Numbered from the stretch's first letter, positions 22,340 through 32,790 are shown. The stretch is DNA of 64,000 nt from Echria macrotheca (GCA_030411725.1 MU839829.1:2480001-2544000); one strand, 5' to 3'. Numbers and translations: made by a program. Notes: generated by a model not told the origin, from the sequence alone.

Positions 22340-24554
22340 TGTTCACCGTCTCACATCGACTATAAACCTAATGCATAATCAGGTCTGCTACCTAGCGGCG
22401 CTTGGCAAGGGGCAAAGTGCTGGATACGGAGTAGGAAACCATCTCTCGGTGAGGTTTGGGTATGAGGCTTACATTGGCACGTCTCAACAGACATATTTCC
22501 TGGCCTTTATTTTATGTTGTTATATACCCACTGGCTCCTGAGCAAATTGAACGATACTATCCACAATAACCATGTATATAAGCCACTTGGACTCTACTGG
22601 CAACGATAAGACAGTCCCACGGAATACTACCGACACAATATAAAAAGGCGGGGAGGAGTTTCGCTTCGCCAAATTGACCGGGGAATTATGCCGAATGAAT
22701 CTGGTCACCTGTACCCCATACCACCTTCGATTGTGCTCCAGTTCGGACGCACATCAATGGTATCACATCCAACAGCCCGAGACTCAAGCCCAAGACTCGA
22801 ACTCGTCTGTGCTCTGTATATGGCGGGGTCGTGGTCGATGGAAACCCTCGTTTCAGGGCCTGAATTCGAGGCACCAGGTGCCTAGTGGAACCCCCCACAC
22901 TAATCGGTTTGTCGGGATTCTGTGAGAGTCTTTGCACAACCGGGTTTCGTCCTTCTCTCCCGTCATCCCTGACCTTCCATCCCGCGGGTTGAGAGATTGC
23001 TGTTTTATTACCGACCCAATCGCCATTGCATCCGTGGCACCTGAGTTTGACTGATGTCGAAAGGAGGGAATGCCTTCAACTTGGCTGCCGAACTGTCCTT
23101 CAAAAACCCGTTCCCTTCCCATCCAGCCACTGTCCTGCATGCATTGGCTTTCCCCAAGAGAGCAAAGCGCCCCTCCATCAACCAATCTCGGGCTGATCAC
23201 TTGACGCTTGTTGACCACACGTCTGCGATCTTGGACAGGACTGGCCAGATCCCCGGTCACCGTCGAAACATTTAACACTCCACTCCGGCTCCTTTTAAAG
23301 CCGTTCACCACCGGCCCATTGACAGAATTCTGCAGAATTCCGTTATAATTCGAGCTCTGAACAACTCTGCTAGCTTTTGCTTCTTACTTCTTTGGTTGAT
23401 TTCAGCATTTTGCATCTTCCCGGCGTCTGGCGTCGGGTCGTGGATCGGATACCCGCTTTGGGTGAAAACTTGGCTTTGGCGGACCAGAGCGCTGAAAGTT
23501 CGTCTTGGACCGTCGTCGGCGACACTACAATTCACCGACCGACCCGTCACTCGGCTCTCATCGATATTTCAACGTTTAGGACTGCCGGATTAGTCGAGCC
23601 TGGGCCTTGCATGAGCGACTCTCCGAACCACTGCTCTCCGCGATCTCCAGATCTGTGACATCAGCTTGCCGAACCCGACTGCAGGACAAACACCCGACCT
23701 TACACCATCCACCCGGCCTCATTACGGCGGGCAACTGCGCGATTTCAGACAACCGGCCCAGATCTTGTTGAGGCCTGATCGGAAGCGTAGTGCTCGCATG
23801 CACACTGGGAACCGCAGCCCCCAAGACGCCGCCATTCATGGGTCATCGCTACCCAAGAGCCGGCCCGTTTCCACTGGTTGGCGAGGAATTTCCCCCGAGT
23901 ACTGCCCCCGAACAGGCCGGTGCCCTATCAGACGGGCCCTCAAGGCCCGGAGTCCCCGCTTCCTCGGCGTGCATTCTCGAACCGACAAGACGTCGTCCCC
24001 AAGGTCCCAAGGCGCCCCGTGGCGCGCGATTAAGAGCTCGCGCGGGGTTCGCCCTCACCCATCCGACTCCGGAAGAAAGCTCGAGGACATCGCACTGCTC
24101 TCCAAGTCGACGCTTAATCTGGTACGCGCTGTCTCCGTGGCCATCCTGATCTTCGTCTTTGTAAGTCCCGATTTCCCTTTTTTGGTTCAAGGTGCTGCGT
24201 CATTGGCTCGAGGAGAGCGCGAAAAACAATTGCCAATTGACCTAGAGCTTCCCGGCTTGCTACCCCGCTCTCTGCCCCTCCAACTCCGCCGCTCCGGCAA
24301 GCACCAAGCAGGGCATCAGCTGTTCGATTCCATCACTCGCACTCCTATAACTAACGCGCAGACCTTCTGCCGACCCCTAGGTCCTTCAGTTCTTTTTTCC
24401 AGGATCCAAACTCTATCATTCCGACATCCTAGCTGTGCAATCATTCCTAAGAGCAACCTACTCGCCGGCCGCCTCCCTAAAGCATCAGAACTCCCCTATC
24501 TGCGAAAATCCGCTGCCCTTTCCCACCGTCGCACCCACGTCGAGACCGCTCGCC
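22340..24554. other. Intergenic region and long glucokinase leader
   Basis: About 2.2 kb. The left half shows nothing convincing. The right half is CT-rich and probably includes the glucokinase promoter and 5'UTR, with a candidate intron at 24,161-24,361 listed separately. A 301-codon open frame at 23,666-24,571 starts with TTG, has no domain, and overlaps the glucokinase start in another frame, so it is not called. Confidence 0.45.
24161..24361 (+). promoter_or_regulatory. Candidate 5'UTR intron of glucokinase
   Basis: A consensus donor GTAAGT at 24161 and a strong 3' site (CTATAACTAACGCGCAG, ending 24361) define a ~201-nt intron about 190 bp upstream of the glucokinase ATG. The branch sequence CTAAC lies 9 nt before the AG. 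No coding sense is gained by splicing it, so a leader intron is the simplest reading. Transcript data were not available. Confidence 0.5.
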
Positions 24555-26238
24555 ATGGGTCTCGAGGCTGAGACGACTACTATCGTCTCCAAGTTCGAGT
24601 ATACCGACGAAGATGTCAACAAGGGAGTCAAGGAGTTCCTCCGCCAGATGAGTGCGTGCCCTCTTCGGTGTATACGTCTTCATCCTAACAATGGGCATAG
24701 GCGAGGGACTCGAGAAAGACGGAACCAGCTTGAGCCAGATCCCTACGTACGTAACGGCGGTTCCTAATGGCACCGAAAAGGTTGGTTTCAGTGCGGTTTG
24801 TGCCCTTCGTGTTCTCACCTGCTCGTAGGGTCTTTACATGGCCGTCGATCTCGGCGGCACCAACTTCCGCGTCTGTTCGATCCAGCTCAACGGCGACACG
24901 ACGTTCAACCTCACATTCAGCAAAGTCGCGATTCCCAAGGAGCTTATGGTCGCCAAGACGGCCCAGGAGCTCTTTGCCTTCCTCGCCAAGCAGATCGAAC
25001 TATTCCTCCAGACGCACCACGAAGAACACTTCGAAAAACACGTGAGGCGACGTCTTACTCAGAGCGCCTCCGACGGTTTCAAGGACGAGCACGTCTTCCG
25101 GCTCGGATTCACCTTCAGCTTCCCCGTCCAGCAAATTGGCATTAACAAGGGCAATTTGATTCGATGGACTAAGGGGTTCGATATCCCGGATGCCATTGGG
25201 AAGGATGTGTGCGCACTGTTGCAGGACGAAATCGACAAGCTCCACCTTCCGGTCAAGGTGGCGGCTCTTGTCAACGACACCGTCGGCACACTAATGGCAC
25301 GCTCCTATTCCTCTCCGGGCAAGACGGGGGCCGTGCTCGGCGCCATCTTTGGCACCGGCACCAATGGTGCGTATGTTGAGAAACTAGCCAACGTCAAGAA
25401 GCCCCTATCAGGCGAGTATGACAAGTCGACTGGCGAGATGGTCATCAACACGGAGTGGGGTTCGTTCGATAACCAGCTCAACGTGTTGCCCAACACAACG
25501 TGGGATATTGCCCTGGACAAGCAGAGCGTAAATCCTGGCATCCAGATGTACGAAAAGCGTGTCTCGGGCATGTTCCTGGGCGAGATTCTGCGACTCGTCA
25601 TTATCGACCTTCTTAAGAACAAGGACGTTTCATTCTTCAGGGATGACAACTCGAGTTCCAACGACTGGAAGTCGACCACCAACATTGCGCCTGCCTCGGG
25701 CATTTACGCGCAATGGGGACTCGACACTTCGATCATGTCGGTTGCGGCAGCAGACAATACCCCTGAGTTGTCCACGCTTCGCCAGTCCCTCGAATCGGAC
25801 CTCCACGTCTACTCGCCCGCCATCGACGACGCTCAGGCATTCAAGGCCATCTCTGCAGCCATCGTCCGCCGTTCCGCACGTCTTTCTGCTGTTGCTATTG
25901 CTGCTATTGTTTTGCAGACAGGCAAGCTTACCGACCCGGAATCCGCGGGTGAGCCTATCGATATCGGAGTTGACGGGAGTCTCGTTGAGCACTACCCATA
26001 TTTCCGAGATATGATCTATGAGGCCTTGCGCATCGTTGACGGCATTGGCGAGGAGGGTGCAAAGCGGATCCGTATTGGTATTGCCAAGGACGGGTCCGGC
26101 GTCGGAGCGGCGCTGATCGCGCTCGTTGCCGCTGGGATGGAGAAGAGCAAGAGCACGGCTGATGTACTGGGGGAGCTCCGCTCTGCAAGCCATGCCGAAC
26201 ACCTGAAGACCGTTCCGGAGAAGACTGGCGACAACTAG
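24555..26238 (+). CDS. glkA: Glucokinase (hexokinase family)
   Basis: Phosphorylates glucose with ATP at the entry of glycolysis in the cytosol. Three exons (24555-24651, 24701-24780, 24829-26238) give 528 aa; splices join LRQM to SEGLEKDGTSLSQIP and GTEK to GLYMAVDLGGTNFR. Motifs in order: ATP/phosphate-1 VDLGGTNFRV at 65-74, sugar-binding GFTFSFPVQQ, WTKGFDI, catalytic Asp in ALVNDTVGTLMARSY, GTGTNGAYVE, INTEWGSFD and the C-terminal ATP motif KDGSGVGAAL. The IPTYVTAVPNGTEKG block and overall sequence favour the fungal glucokinase branch over hexokinase. The third exon contains an Ala/Ile-rich stretch (RLSAVAIAAIVLQTGK) slightly longer than expected but in frame. The leader appears long and spliced. 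Confidence 0.93.
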
Positions 26239-26798
26239 AAATAGCACGTGGTTGGCACCCGGGGCGGAAAGAAGGTATTGTATGAATTAGCAGTGAATAG
26301 CAGGGCGTCTCTGTCGGGTGGGAAGGGCGCGCGCAAGCAATCATGACGGTTATGACTGGAATTGATGCGATGTTGGCTTTGGGGTAGCATGGATGCTGGC
26401 TGGTCGACAGGCTGTACGTTCGCATCACGGGCTTAGGAAAATATGCATTTTGAACAAGATTGTCGTCCAACTATCCATGCAATGTGATTCCGTCCATCGG
26501 TCTCTTATTCAACGGACATGATGGGTATATCGATGTCTCTACGACAAGCCAGTCTCCAACTAAAAACCCACCGGCAAGGACTGAGATCGTGACCAAAGTC
26601 CAATAGCAAAAACATCTGTATACGCTCTATACTCATCTATAAGCCCAAGTCGCCGCTATCTCTGGACTATGATATATTCGTAACCGTCGTAATCCTGTAA
26701 TCATCATTCCTCGCTCACGCAACAGACGCTTGTTTTTTGTCTACCCGGCAGGTATCCATTCCATATATCTATGCCAGAGATATGTATCGTAGTTTGCT
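26239..26798. other. Convergent 3' region glucokinase / Naa50-like
   Basis: 560 bp between two facing stops; no gene seen. It must contain both 3'UTRs. Confidence 0.5.
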
Positions 26799-28010
26799 TT
26801 ATTTCCCAAAAGCAGCAGTCGGATAAGCCCTCTCCCTCTTCTTTCGCACCGTCGAGCTGCTCCGCGAACTGGCCGCCGAGCCGTGCGCGCTATTACTTCC
26901 TCCCGGACCGAGTCGTCCGTTTGTCGTGGTAGGCGGGGCGGCGACCATGTCGGCGGGGAGGTCATTCCATTCCGTCTCGGGCCGGGCGTTCTGGAAGGAG
27001 AGCGTCGAGGCTGAGGGGGAGGGTGTAGCGGATGGACGGCCTGAACGGGGACCACCGGAGGGTAGATTCACGGCCGCGGCTAGCGTGCTGTTGGTGGTGC
27101 TACTCCCGGGTAGGGGTATGCTGGATCCGGGGTTGGAAGACGAAGAAGACGACCAGGCAGCTTGCCATTGTCCGCTCGCGGCGGGCGCAGGCAGGGCATC
27201 GGGTCCGATGTCGCGGCGGACGACCCACGCCGTGTCCGGGCGCAGCTTGAAGTAGTAGCCCGCCAGCGGCTGGTCGCTGACGCGGTGGAAGCCGCGCGCG
27301 GCATACCACTTCAGCCCTTCATCGTTCTCGGTCCAGACATGTGCGTAGATAGTGCGCACGTCGATCGTCGAGCCGGTCGCGGGGAGGAGGGAGGCCGAGG
27401 CGATGATGTGTTCGAGGGCGGCGGCGGCGAGGCCCTGAGACCGATAAGGGGAGAGGAGAGCTAACGACTGAATATAGATCGCGTGGCCTTGTATGTTTTC
27501 GGGTTCTCGGGAGGACGGCGCGGCGGGGAGACGGTCGAGCGAAGGGTTGTTGGGCTCGAGCCGGCACACGACGCCGCCTATCACCTTGGGCGGGTCCCCG
27601 GGGGTGTCCTGCCAGAGGATGGCTCGGGAAAAGAGGCCCGACGCGAGCGGGTCGAGGGCTTTGGCGTAGAACGAGTCGGGGTAGGCGACCGGAAGCAGGA
27701 GCGTGTTGATGCGCCGGAGCGCGGCGATATGGTTCTCGGCGACCGGGACGATCTGGGCTTGCGGCGGGAGAGAGGGCGGTGATGGCAGGCTGGGGAGGGT
27801 CGGGATGACGGCTGCTATGGGCGGGACGGGCTGCTCGGCGAGTGGTGGGAGCGGCGGCGGCACAGGAATCGGTGTTGTTGGCGATCCCACCTCGACGATC
27901 GGTGGTGGGGCAGCCGCCGGCGCCGATGCCGAGGCGGAGGGAGGAGGGGCAGCGTACTTGGGCTGCTGCCGAGGCTGGAAAAACGCTCGGATTGAGGGTT
28001 GTTGCGCCAT
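26799..28010 (-). CDS. Naa50-like GNAT N-acetyltransferase with N-terminal PIP box
   Basis: Single-exon, 403 aa. Residues 86-258 form a GNAT fold closest to Naa50/San: ALRRINTLLLPVAYPDSFY matches the hallmark NxxxFPVxYxxxFY, followed by VIGGVVCRLEPN, IYIQSLALLSPYRSQGLA (acetyl-CoA loop R190-SQGLA, final Gly replaced by Ala) and IYAHVWTENDEGLKWYAARG, then GYYFKLRPD. Naa50 acetylates protein N-termini and is required for sister-chromatid cohesion in animals (family knowledge). Unusually, residues 4-11 read QPSIRAFF, an exact PCNA-interacting PIP-box pattern (QxxIxxFF), followed by a ~70-residue Pro-rich linker. The C-terminal ~140 residues are Ser/Pro-rich and end in a basic patch (RKKRER). Divergent from the Sgf11-like gene. 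Confidence 0.85.
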   Translation of the reverse strand: MAQQPSIRAFFQPRQQPKYAAPPPSASASAPAAAPPPIVEVGSPTTPIPVPPPLPPLAEQPVPPIAAVIPTLPSLPSPPSLPPQAQIVPVAENHIAALRRINTLLLPVAYPDSFYAKALDPLASGLFSRAILWQDTPGDPPKVIGGVVCRLEPNNPSLDRLPAAPSSREPENIQGHAIYIQSLALLSPYRSQGLAAAALEHIIASASLLPATGSTIDVRTIYAHVWTENDEGLKWYAARGFHRVSDQPLAGYYFKLRPDTAWVVRRDIGPDALPAPAASGQWQAAWSSSSSSNPGSSIPLPGSSTTNSTLAAAVNLPSGGPRSGRPSATPSPSASTLSFQNARPETEWNDLPADMVAAPPTTTNGRLGPGGSNSAHGSAASSRSSSTVRKKRERAYPTAAFGK

Positions 28011-29112
28011 TGAACAAGTATTGACGGCTCTTTGGTCAAAAGCTGGGCATTGGCACTTGCGGTAGCTATGTCGACGGTTCGCTCACCGCGATCAAGTTTT
28101 GGTGGGGGAGCACCCTTTCGACGTGTTTCAGGACCCCCACATTTATAATGGTGTTTGTTGCCCCGATGGGAGGGGTATGCACTCCACAAATCCAGAACGG
28201 TGGGAAGAGGTCTCGGAGGGTCGAGATCGAGATCCAAAGTGACTACCCGGCCACCCAGGATCAGCTGTCGGGCTCGGGGCATGTGTGAAACGTGGAGGGT
28301 GGGCTGCCAGAAAATGACGGAGCTATCTAATCTGACGGGAAATGCATCTGGACTTTGAGAAGGCTCTCTCGCAAGGCAAAGATGGTGACGGCGATGTGGA
28401 TGGATGCTAGGGCATTGTGAAATGGCAATAAGTACTGAGTGGTATGACAGTACAGAGGGAACACTCCCTGTAACTATGGATAACTATGGACGATTTTAGG
28501 GTACCACCGTAACATAAAAAAGGAGACACAAAAAAGATGGATGCTGTTGATTTTGCGACTTCTGTCCAGGAGATGGCAGCCCCGCACCCCCAGATGCAGA
28601 TTTCAGGAACGATTTCGCAAGATGCAGCGCTGGGGCCCCGCTATCTGGATGGCCCCCAAATCCCCTAACACCCTGCTAGCGCATCCGCCGTGCCAGCCTC
28701 CTGCCTGCCGGACTTTGGCTGTCGGGCAGAAAATTCACGGTCATCAACTGCTGCCCCTTGGCAAACCTTATTAACACGGGGAAGCTATTCATCCATCAGG
28801 TGCTACAAACCGTCCCTTCTGCCTGACCATCCGGCTTCATCATCGCACGAGGTCGCCAGCGGTCGTCATTTCCACATCTCGGCGTGCCCGCCCGCGATGG
28901 TCGCCGATTGATTTCTGAAGGCTCTCAGGTGCACTTCGGTATCCGGTTCAATTGCGGCTGACCTCGCCTCGAAGCAGTGTCAGCTTCCCCATTGCCTAAC
29001 AGGCCTGCAGCAGTTCTCACACGACACCATTGCTGCAATTTTTCCCTCTCGCACACCACCCAGCCCGTCGGTCGCACACGCTCAAAGCGGCGTGTCGCTC
29101 CTCAGAGTCAAC
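28011..29112. promoter_or_regulatory. Divergent promoter region Naa50-like / Sgf11-like
   Basis: 1.1-kb spacer between opposed starts. Nothing beyond short unconvincing ORFs is seen; both promoters must lie here. Confidence 0.5.
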
Positions 29113-30348
29113 ATGTCGTCAGGAGCGGATAGAACGGGCAAGGCCGGCGTCATCGTCGCCCCCGAAGATGCCAACCAAATGGAGAAGCTCGTAAGTACCT
29201 TCAACGGTCCTCATCTTCGTCGGCCCGCTAACAAACCGTCGCAGGCACATTCCGTCCTCGACGACTTATTATACAACATCGTCCATGACCTCCTGCTCAA
29301 GGTACACCGGGATGAAAAGATGGCCCGCGCCAATACAGCCGCCATAAAGATTGAGAAGATGGCCTCGGACGCTTCAGAACCGTCGCTTGATTCGCGGCCC
29401 GACGTCCGGATCGAGACCGATGCGGCGATATACGAGGATGGCAAAGTCCTGCTCAAAGGCAACCCGCTCAAGACCACCAAGGACATCCTCTGCCCGCGGT
29501 GTCACCTTCCACGTCTGCTCCACCCGACGGACGGCAAGAACGCGCAAAAGCCGGATCCCGGTATCATCTACTGCAAAAAGCATCCGTACATTGAGAAGCC
29601 GGGCTTCGACATCTACGGCCAGACATGGGTTGCCCCTGGCCCTGGACGGGGCAAGAAGAAGAAGGATATGGAGAAGAAACTGGATCCGAATGACACGGGC
29701 TCCCCTGCTGCTATGGAAGGCAGCGCCAAGGACCGGCCGCCGAATGTGCTCAGCTTCCCCAGCGCCACCTGCTCGAAATGCAAGAGATGCATCCTGGTCA
29801 CGAGACTGAACAACCATATGGGTTCGTGCATCGGCAACAGCGGTCGTAACGCCAGCAGAGCAGCGGCACAGAAGATCAGCAACGGTGGGAGCAATAACGG
29901 TAGCCAGAACAACGATAATACGCCGCCCGGAAGTCAAAAAGGAACGCCGTTACCCGGAAGTCGTGCTGCTAGTCCCAGGAAGCGGGATGGCGACGAATTT
30001 GACGAGGATGCGGACGAGTCGGATCCTACCAACCCTAAGAAGAAGCCCAAGCCGAATCCGCTTACCAAGAAGGTAATCCTGAAAACCAAGGCGGCCGCTG
30101 CGAATAAGAAGGACAAGGTGAAGGCCAGCTCCATGCTCGCCGTCGAGCAAAAGCTGGAGGATTCTAAAGAGGCTACGGTCCAGGTTGCGCCCAAGAAGAT
30201 CACGCCTAAGACGGGACCCTCGCCGGCGAAGAAGCTCAAGTTGGGCTTAGGTGGCAAGCCCAATCTCTCGGCCGCCGCTCCGAAGAAGAAGAAAGACCGT
30301 GATCTCGAGTCGGAATCGTCCGAAACGCTGTCCTCGCCGCCTCGTTAG
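29113..30348 (+). CDS. SAGA DUB-module Sgf11-like zinc-finger protein
   Basis: Exons 29113-29190 and 29245-30348 flank a 54-nt intron (GTAAGT, GCTAACA branch, CAG), giving 393 aa. The N-terminal helix SVLDDLLYNIVHDLLLKVHRDEK resembles the Sgf11 helix that docks on the SAGA deubiquitinase module. A zinc finger C202-x2-C205-x11-H217-x3-C221, followed by GRNASRAAAQKI, matches the Sgf11 finger with its basic nucleosome-facing tail. Between them is a second metal-binding-like region, ILCPRCHLPRLLHP (C109, C112) with YCKKHPYIEKPGFDIYGQ, which yeast Sgf11 lacks. The remainder is Lys/Ser/Pro-rich, nuclear-type. Predicted role: support of Ubp8-type H2B deubiquitination in the nucleus. An ataxin-7/Sgf73-like label is the alternative. 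The intron is a multiple of three without stops. Confidence 0.8.
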   Translation: MSSGADRTGKAGVIVAPEDANQMEKLVSTFNGPHLRRPANKPSQAHSVLDDLLYNIVHDLLLKVHRDEKMARANTAAIKIEKMASDASEPSLDSRPDVRIETDAAIYEDGKVLLKGNPLKTTKDILCPRCHLPRLLHPTDGKNAQKPDPGIIYCKKHPYIEKPGFDIYGQTWVAPGPGRGKKKKDMEKKLDPNDTGSPAAMEGSAKDRPPNVLSFPSATCSKCKRCILVTRLNNHMGSCIGNSGRNASRAAAQKISNGGSNNGSQNNDNTPPGSQKGTPLPGSRAASPRKRDGDEFDEDADESDPTNPKKKPKPNPLTKKVILKTKAAAANKKDKVKASSMLAVEQKLEDSKEATVQVAPKKITPKTGPSPAKKLKLGLGGKPNLSAAAPKKKKDRDLESESSETLSSPPR

Positions 30349-31388
30349 AAGGGAGGTCGGCGTCCCGCATGAGAGCAGATCCACTTGCCTGACTTCCTCG
30401 CTGGGCGTCCTGTGGACACGGCGGCTGGAAAGTGGCCGCTCTGGGGGGCGTTCTAGCGACTATTGCTGGAGGACGTTCTGGGAGATGGCCCTTCGCATCC
30501 ACCCGACTTGGGGATGCGATGTATTTCGGTTCTCACAAACTGCATTGGTTGGGGTTCGGATTTGATTTCTGCATCGCCTGGCGGCGGGCCCGGGTACAGG
30601 CGTTTTTCTGCATTTCAAGGGGCATGAGCTGGGTGTGCAATGTTTGCCGGCTGTGTATTGTATTTAGAGGCGGGTTGTCTCTGGCAGCGTTTGATCTTGA
30701 GATAAACGTGCTTAGGTTGTTCTGAAGTCCAATGGACTTTGGGGAACAGAGGTACGCTGTCGAAGGGTTGCTTTGCTGCTTTTACTCGTGGGTTCCAAGT
30801 GGCAGCGGTTTGAGCTTGGTCGGTAGTATCGGCCAGGTATTATTCACGTCCTACAACTATTGGTGTTGAGTGGATGTCGAAAATAGAAGTGGTTCTCGGG
30901 ATTTGTATGCTGTTGCTACTGTGCTCGCATGCGGTGATATGAGCTTGATCAAGTAAATCTCAGGATATTGTTTGCGACTACGGTGACCCGAAACCATGTT
31001 CAAGCCGCCCGCTGACACGTCGGAATTTGACCCAAGTCCAGTTCAATTCAGACCCTCTGAGAGACTAAAAATTGCAGTGCGCAAGGCTGGGAGACGGAGA
31101 GGGCGTGGAGGGGTAGCATGTGACTAACTCAAGGCCTCTTTCAGAGTAGAAATTGCAGTGAAGAAAAATGATAAAAATATACCCCCCCCCGGCCCGTCGC
31201 CCCCCGATCGTAATTCGCTCGGAGGGTTGACGGCAAAGGAGGAAACTCTTGTCGTGTCGCAAAAGGCAGACAGGCAGGGCCAAGTCACAAACAGGGGGTA
31301 TCTACCTGTACACTATCACTCTCGGAAGAACCTAGGGAAAAAAAATACCTCGTGGGATATTTGATACGAGGTTCTAAAAAGATAATTA
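30349..31388. other. Intergenic region downstream of Sgf11-like gene
   Basis: About 1 kb holding the 3'UTR and then AT-richer sequence. A short sequence containing AAATTGCAGTG occurs twice (near 31,069 and 31,149). No gene called. Confidence 0.45.
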
Positions 31389-31584
31389 TGACAAGAGCGA
31401 TATTCAAAATCGTGAAGGCATTCCATACCCCATGGGAACGGGTATCCTTCTTGGGCGGTCTGATCAGGACACTTTTCAAAGAGAGAAGTACCTTCTTATC
31501 TGGAGCGGCTTTCTAGTCGGAGTGTCAAAGGTGTACAAACATCAGCCCGGAGGTTGACGTCTTTAGCTATCCGACCACCTGGTC
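31389..31584 (-). pseudogene. Decayed tRNA-like unit, copy 1
   Basis: Minus strand. The 5' end reads GACCAGGTGGTCGGATAGCT, recalling a type II tRNA acceptor plus A box; the 3' end reads ATCGCTCTTGTCA, matching the acceptor of copy 3. The T arm is degraded (GATTTTGAATATC in place of GAGTTCGAATCTC). A central hairpin around GTTCCCATGGGGTATGGAATG is shared with copy 2. Confidence 0.5.
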
Positions 31585-31675
31585 TTTTTTCAGTGCTGTT
31601 CCTTTTTTGTTGGGTTTTGTTTGGGTTGTATGCATGGGGTTTGGTCTAGGTGGTTTTTAAAGAGAATCATGATCA

Positions 31676-31874
31676 AGACAAGAGCGAGATTCGAACTCGC
31701 GAAGACATTCCATATTCCATGGGAATGGGTATCCTCTTCGGCGGTCTGATTGTGATCAGGATACTTGTGGCGTTTATACAGAAGCACCTTCACATCCAGC
31801 GTTCCTGTCAGAATGTCTGGCTCAAAGGTCCTCCCTCTTTCAGAGTCCCAACCCAGCGCCTTGAACCACTCGCC
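31676..31874 (-). pseudogene. Decayed tRNA-like unit, copy 2
   Basis: Minus strand. The T arm is intact (GCGAGTTCGAATCTCGC) with the B box and acceptor TCTTGTC, and the A-box side is recognisable (GGCGAGTGGTTCAAGGCGC), but the 5' acceptor strand is missing, replaced by a T run on the plus strand. About 130 nt lie between the D-arm and variable-arm parts, longer than in copy 3, so a functional tRNA is unlikely. Confidence 0.55.
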
Positions 31875-32012
31875 TTTTTTTGGTTGTGGTTGTTATTTAA
31901 TACCATGTTATTGTTTTGACGGTATAGTCAAAACAACAAGTAGCCACCCAGAAACCAGGAAGCCACAAAAAAAAAACATGCGATAAAAAGAAGAAGGGAA
32001 AAATAATATGAA

Positions 32013-32157
32013 TGACAAGAGCGAGATTCGAACTCGCGCACCCGTTTCCGGGACCAGGAATCAACACTAGGCATCGTGTATCGCCAAGGTCGATTGTCCA
32101 GGGCTCCTCCGGAGAGGAACCCCAACCCGGCGCCTTTGACCACTCGGCCACCTCGTC
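32013..32157 (-). tRNA. Type II (Ser/Leu-class) tRNA gene or near-intact tRNA-like unit, copy 3
   Basis: Minus strand, 145 nt. A 7-bp acceptor pairs GACGAGG with TCTTGTC (G-U wobbles allowed), discriminator A. The A box TGGCCGAGTGG and B box AGTTCGAATCT match Pol III internal promoter consensus. D stem GCC/GGC, anticodon stem CCGGG/CCTGG, long variable arm CCCG-GAAA-CGGG and T stem GCGAG/CTCGC all form. A ~60-nt insertion sits in the anticodon loop, as an intron would. The anticodon is ambiguous: the 5' loop side reads GGG, the 3' side UGA (Ser). A Pol III T5 terminator lies at 31999-32003. It may be a live intron-containing tRNA-Ser or a pseudo-tRNA. Confidence 0.6.
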
Positions 32158-32790
32158 TTTTCTCAGGTTGTTACTTTGTAACCTTGCTAGTTTAGGTCAT
32201 AGACTATGTTTAGTGTGTGGCCCGGTGGAGGGAAGGGGAGGGAGGGTTGGCATGTGATGATGGTCAGGAATAGAAACATGCTGCAGTGGTCTGGTGGTTG
32301 GTACTTAGGCGCTGCCGCCTTTGGTGACTGGCGAGTTTGAAGGTTGGGTACCTATAGATAGATAGATAGATAGCGACCGGGGGGTCGGAGTGTTTAGATG
32401 TCCGGTTTTGTTTTGCCCTTGATGCTTGGGAGCATACTTTGAGATTGACTGGTTATGTTGCAGCAGCGATATGATACAGTTTGTGCTACGTTGTAGAGTG
32501 TTCCCAGCTGTGTACTCAACCTGCCTTAAGACGTATCAAGACAATTGGCCTACGCATCAGTCCATAGATCTCACAAAAGCTTTCTAGTCACCCTTTTCCC
32601 ATCAGGTCCCTCGCCATCTAGATATCTACTTTCAAGACAACAGCTGTAATGTTGAGCATCGGCACAGACAAGGTAGTCCCAAATTCGTTTTGGACTGTTG
32701 CCCACAATCAAGAACCAGTTGATGTGACCAAGAAGTTCAGATTTTCGCATCATCAAGAACAAAAAAAACCCACACCTACTTCCAGGTTAC
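32158..32790. other. Intergenic region upstream of tRNA-like copy 3
   Basis: No gene seen. Contains a short (TAGA)n microsatellite at 32,355-32,373 and the 3' flank of the cyclophilin gene. Confidence 0.45.
32355..32373. repeat. (TAGA)n microsatellite
   Basis: Nearly five perfect TAGA units in noncoding DNA. Confidence 0.9.

Noticed and set aside
24320..24330. B-box-like GTTCGATTCC
   Set aside because: No A box or tRNA arms lie nearby, so not a tRNA gene.
23666..24571. 301-codon plus-strand frame upstream of and overlapping the glucokinase start
   Set aside because: Begins with TTG, has no domain, and contains the strong donor and acceptor of a leader intron; best explained as 5'UTR.
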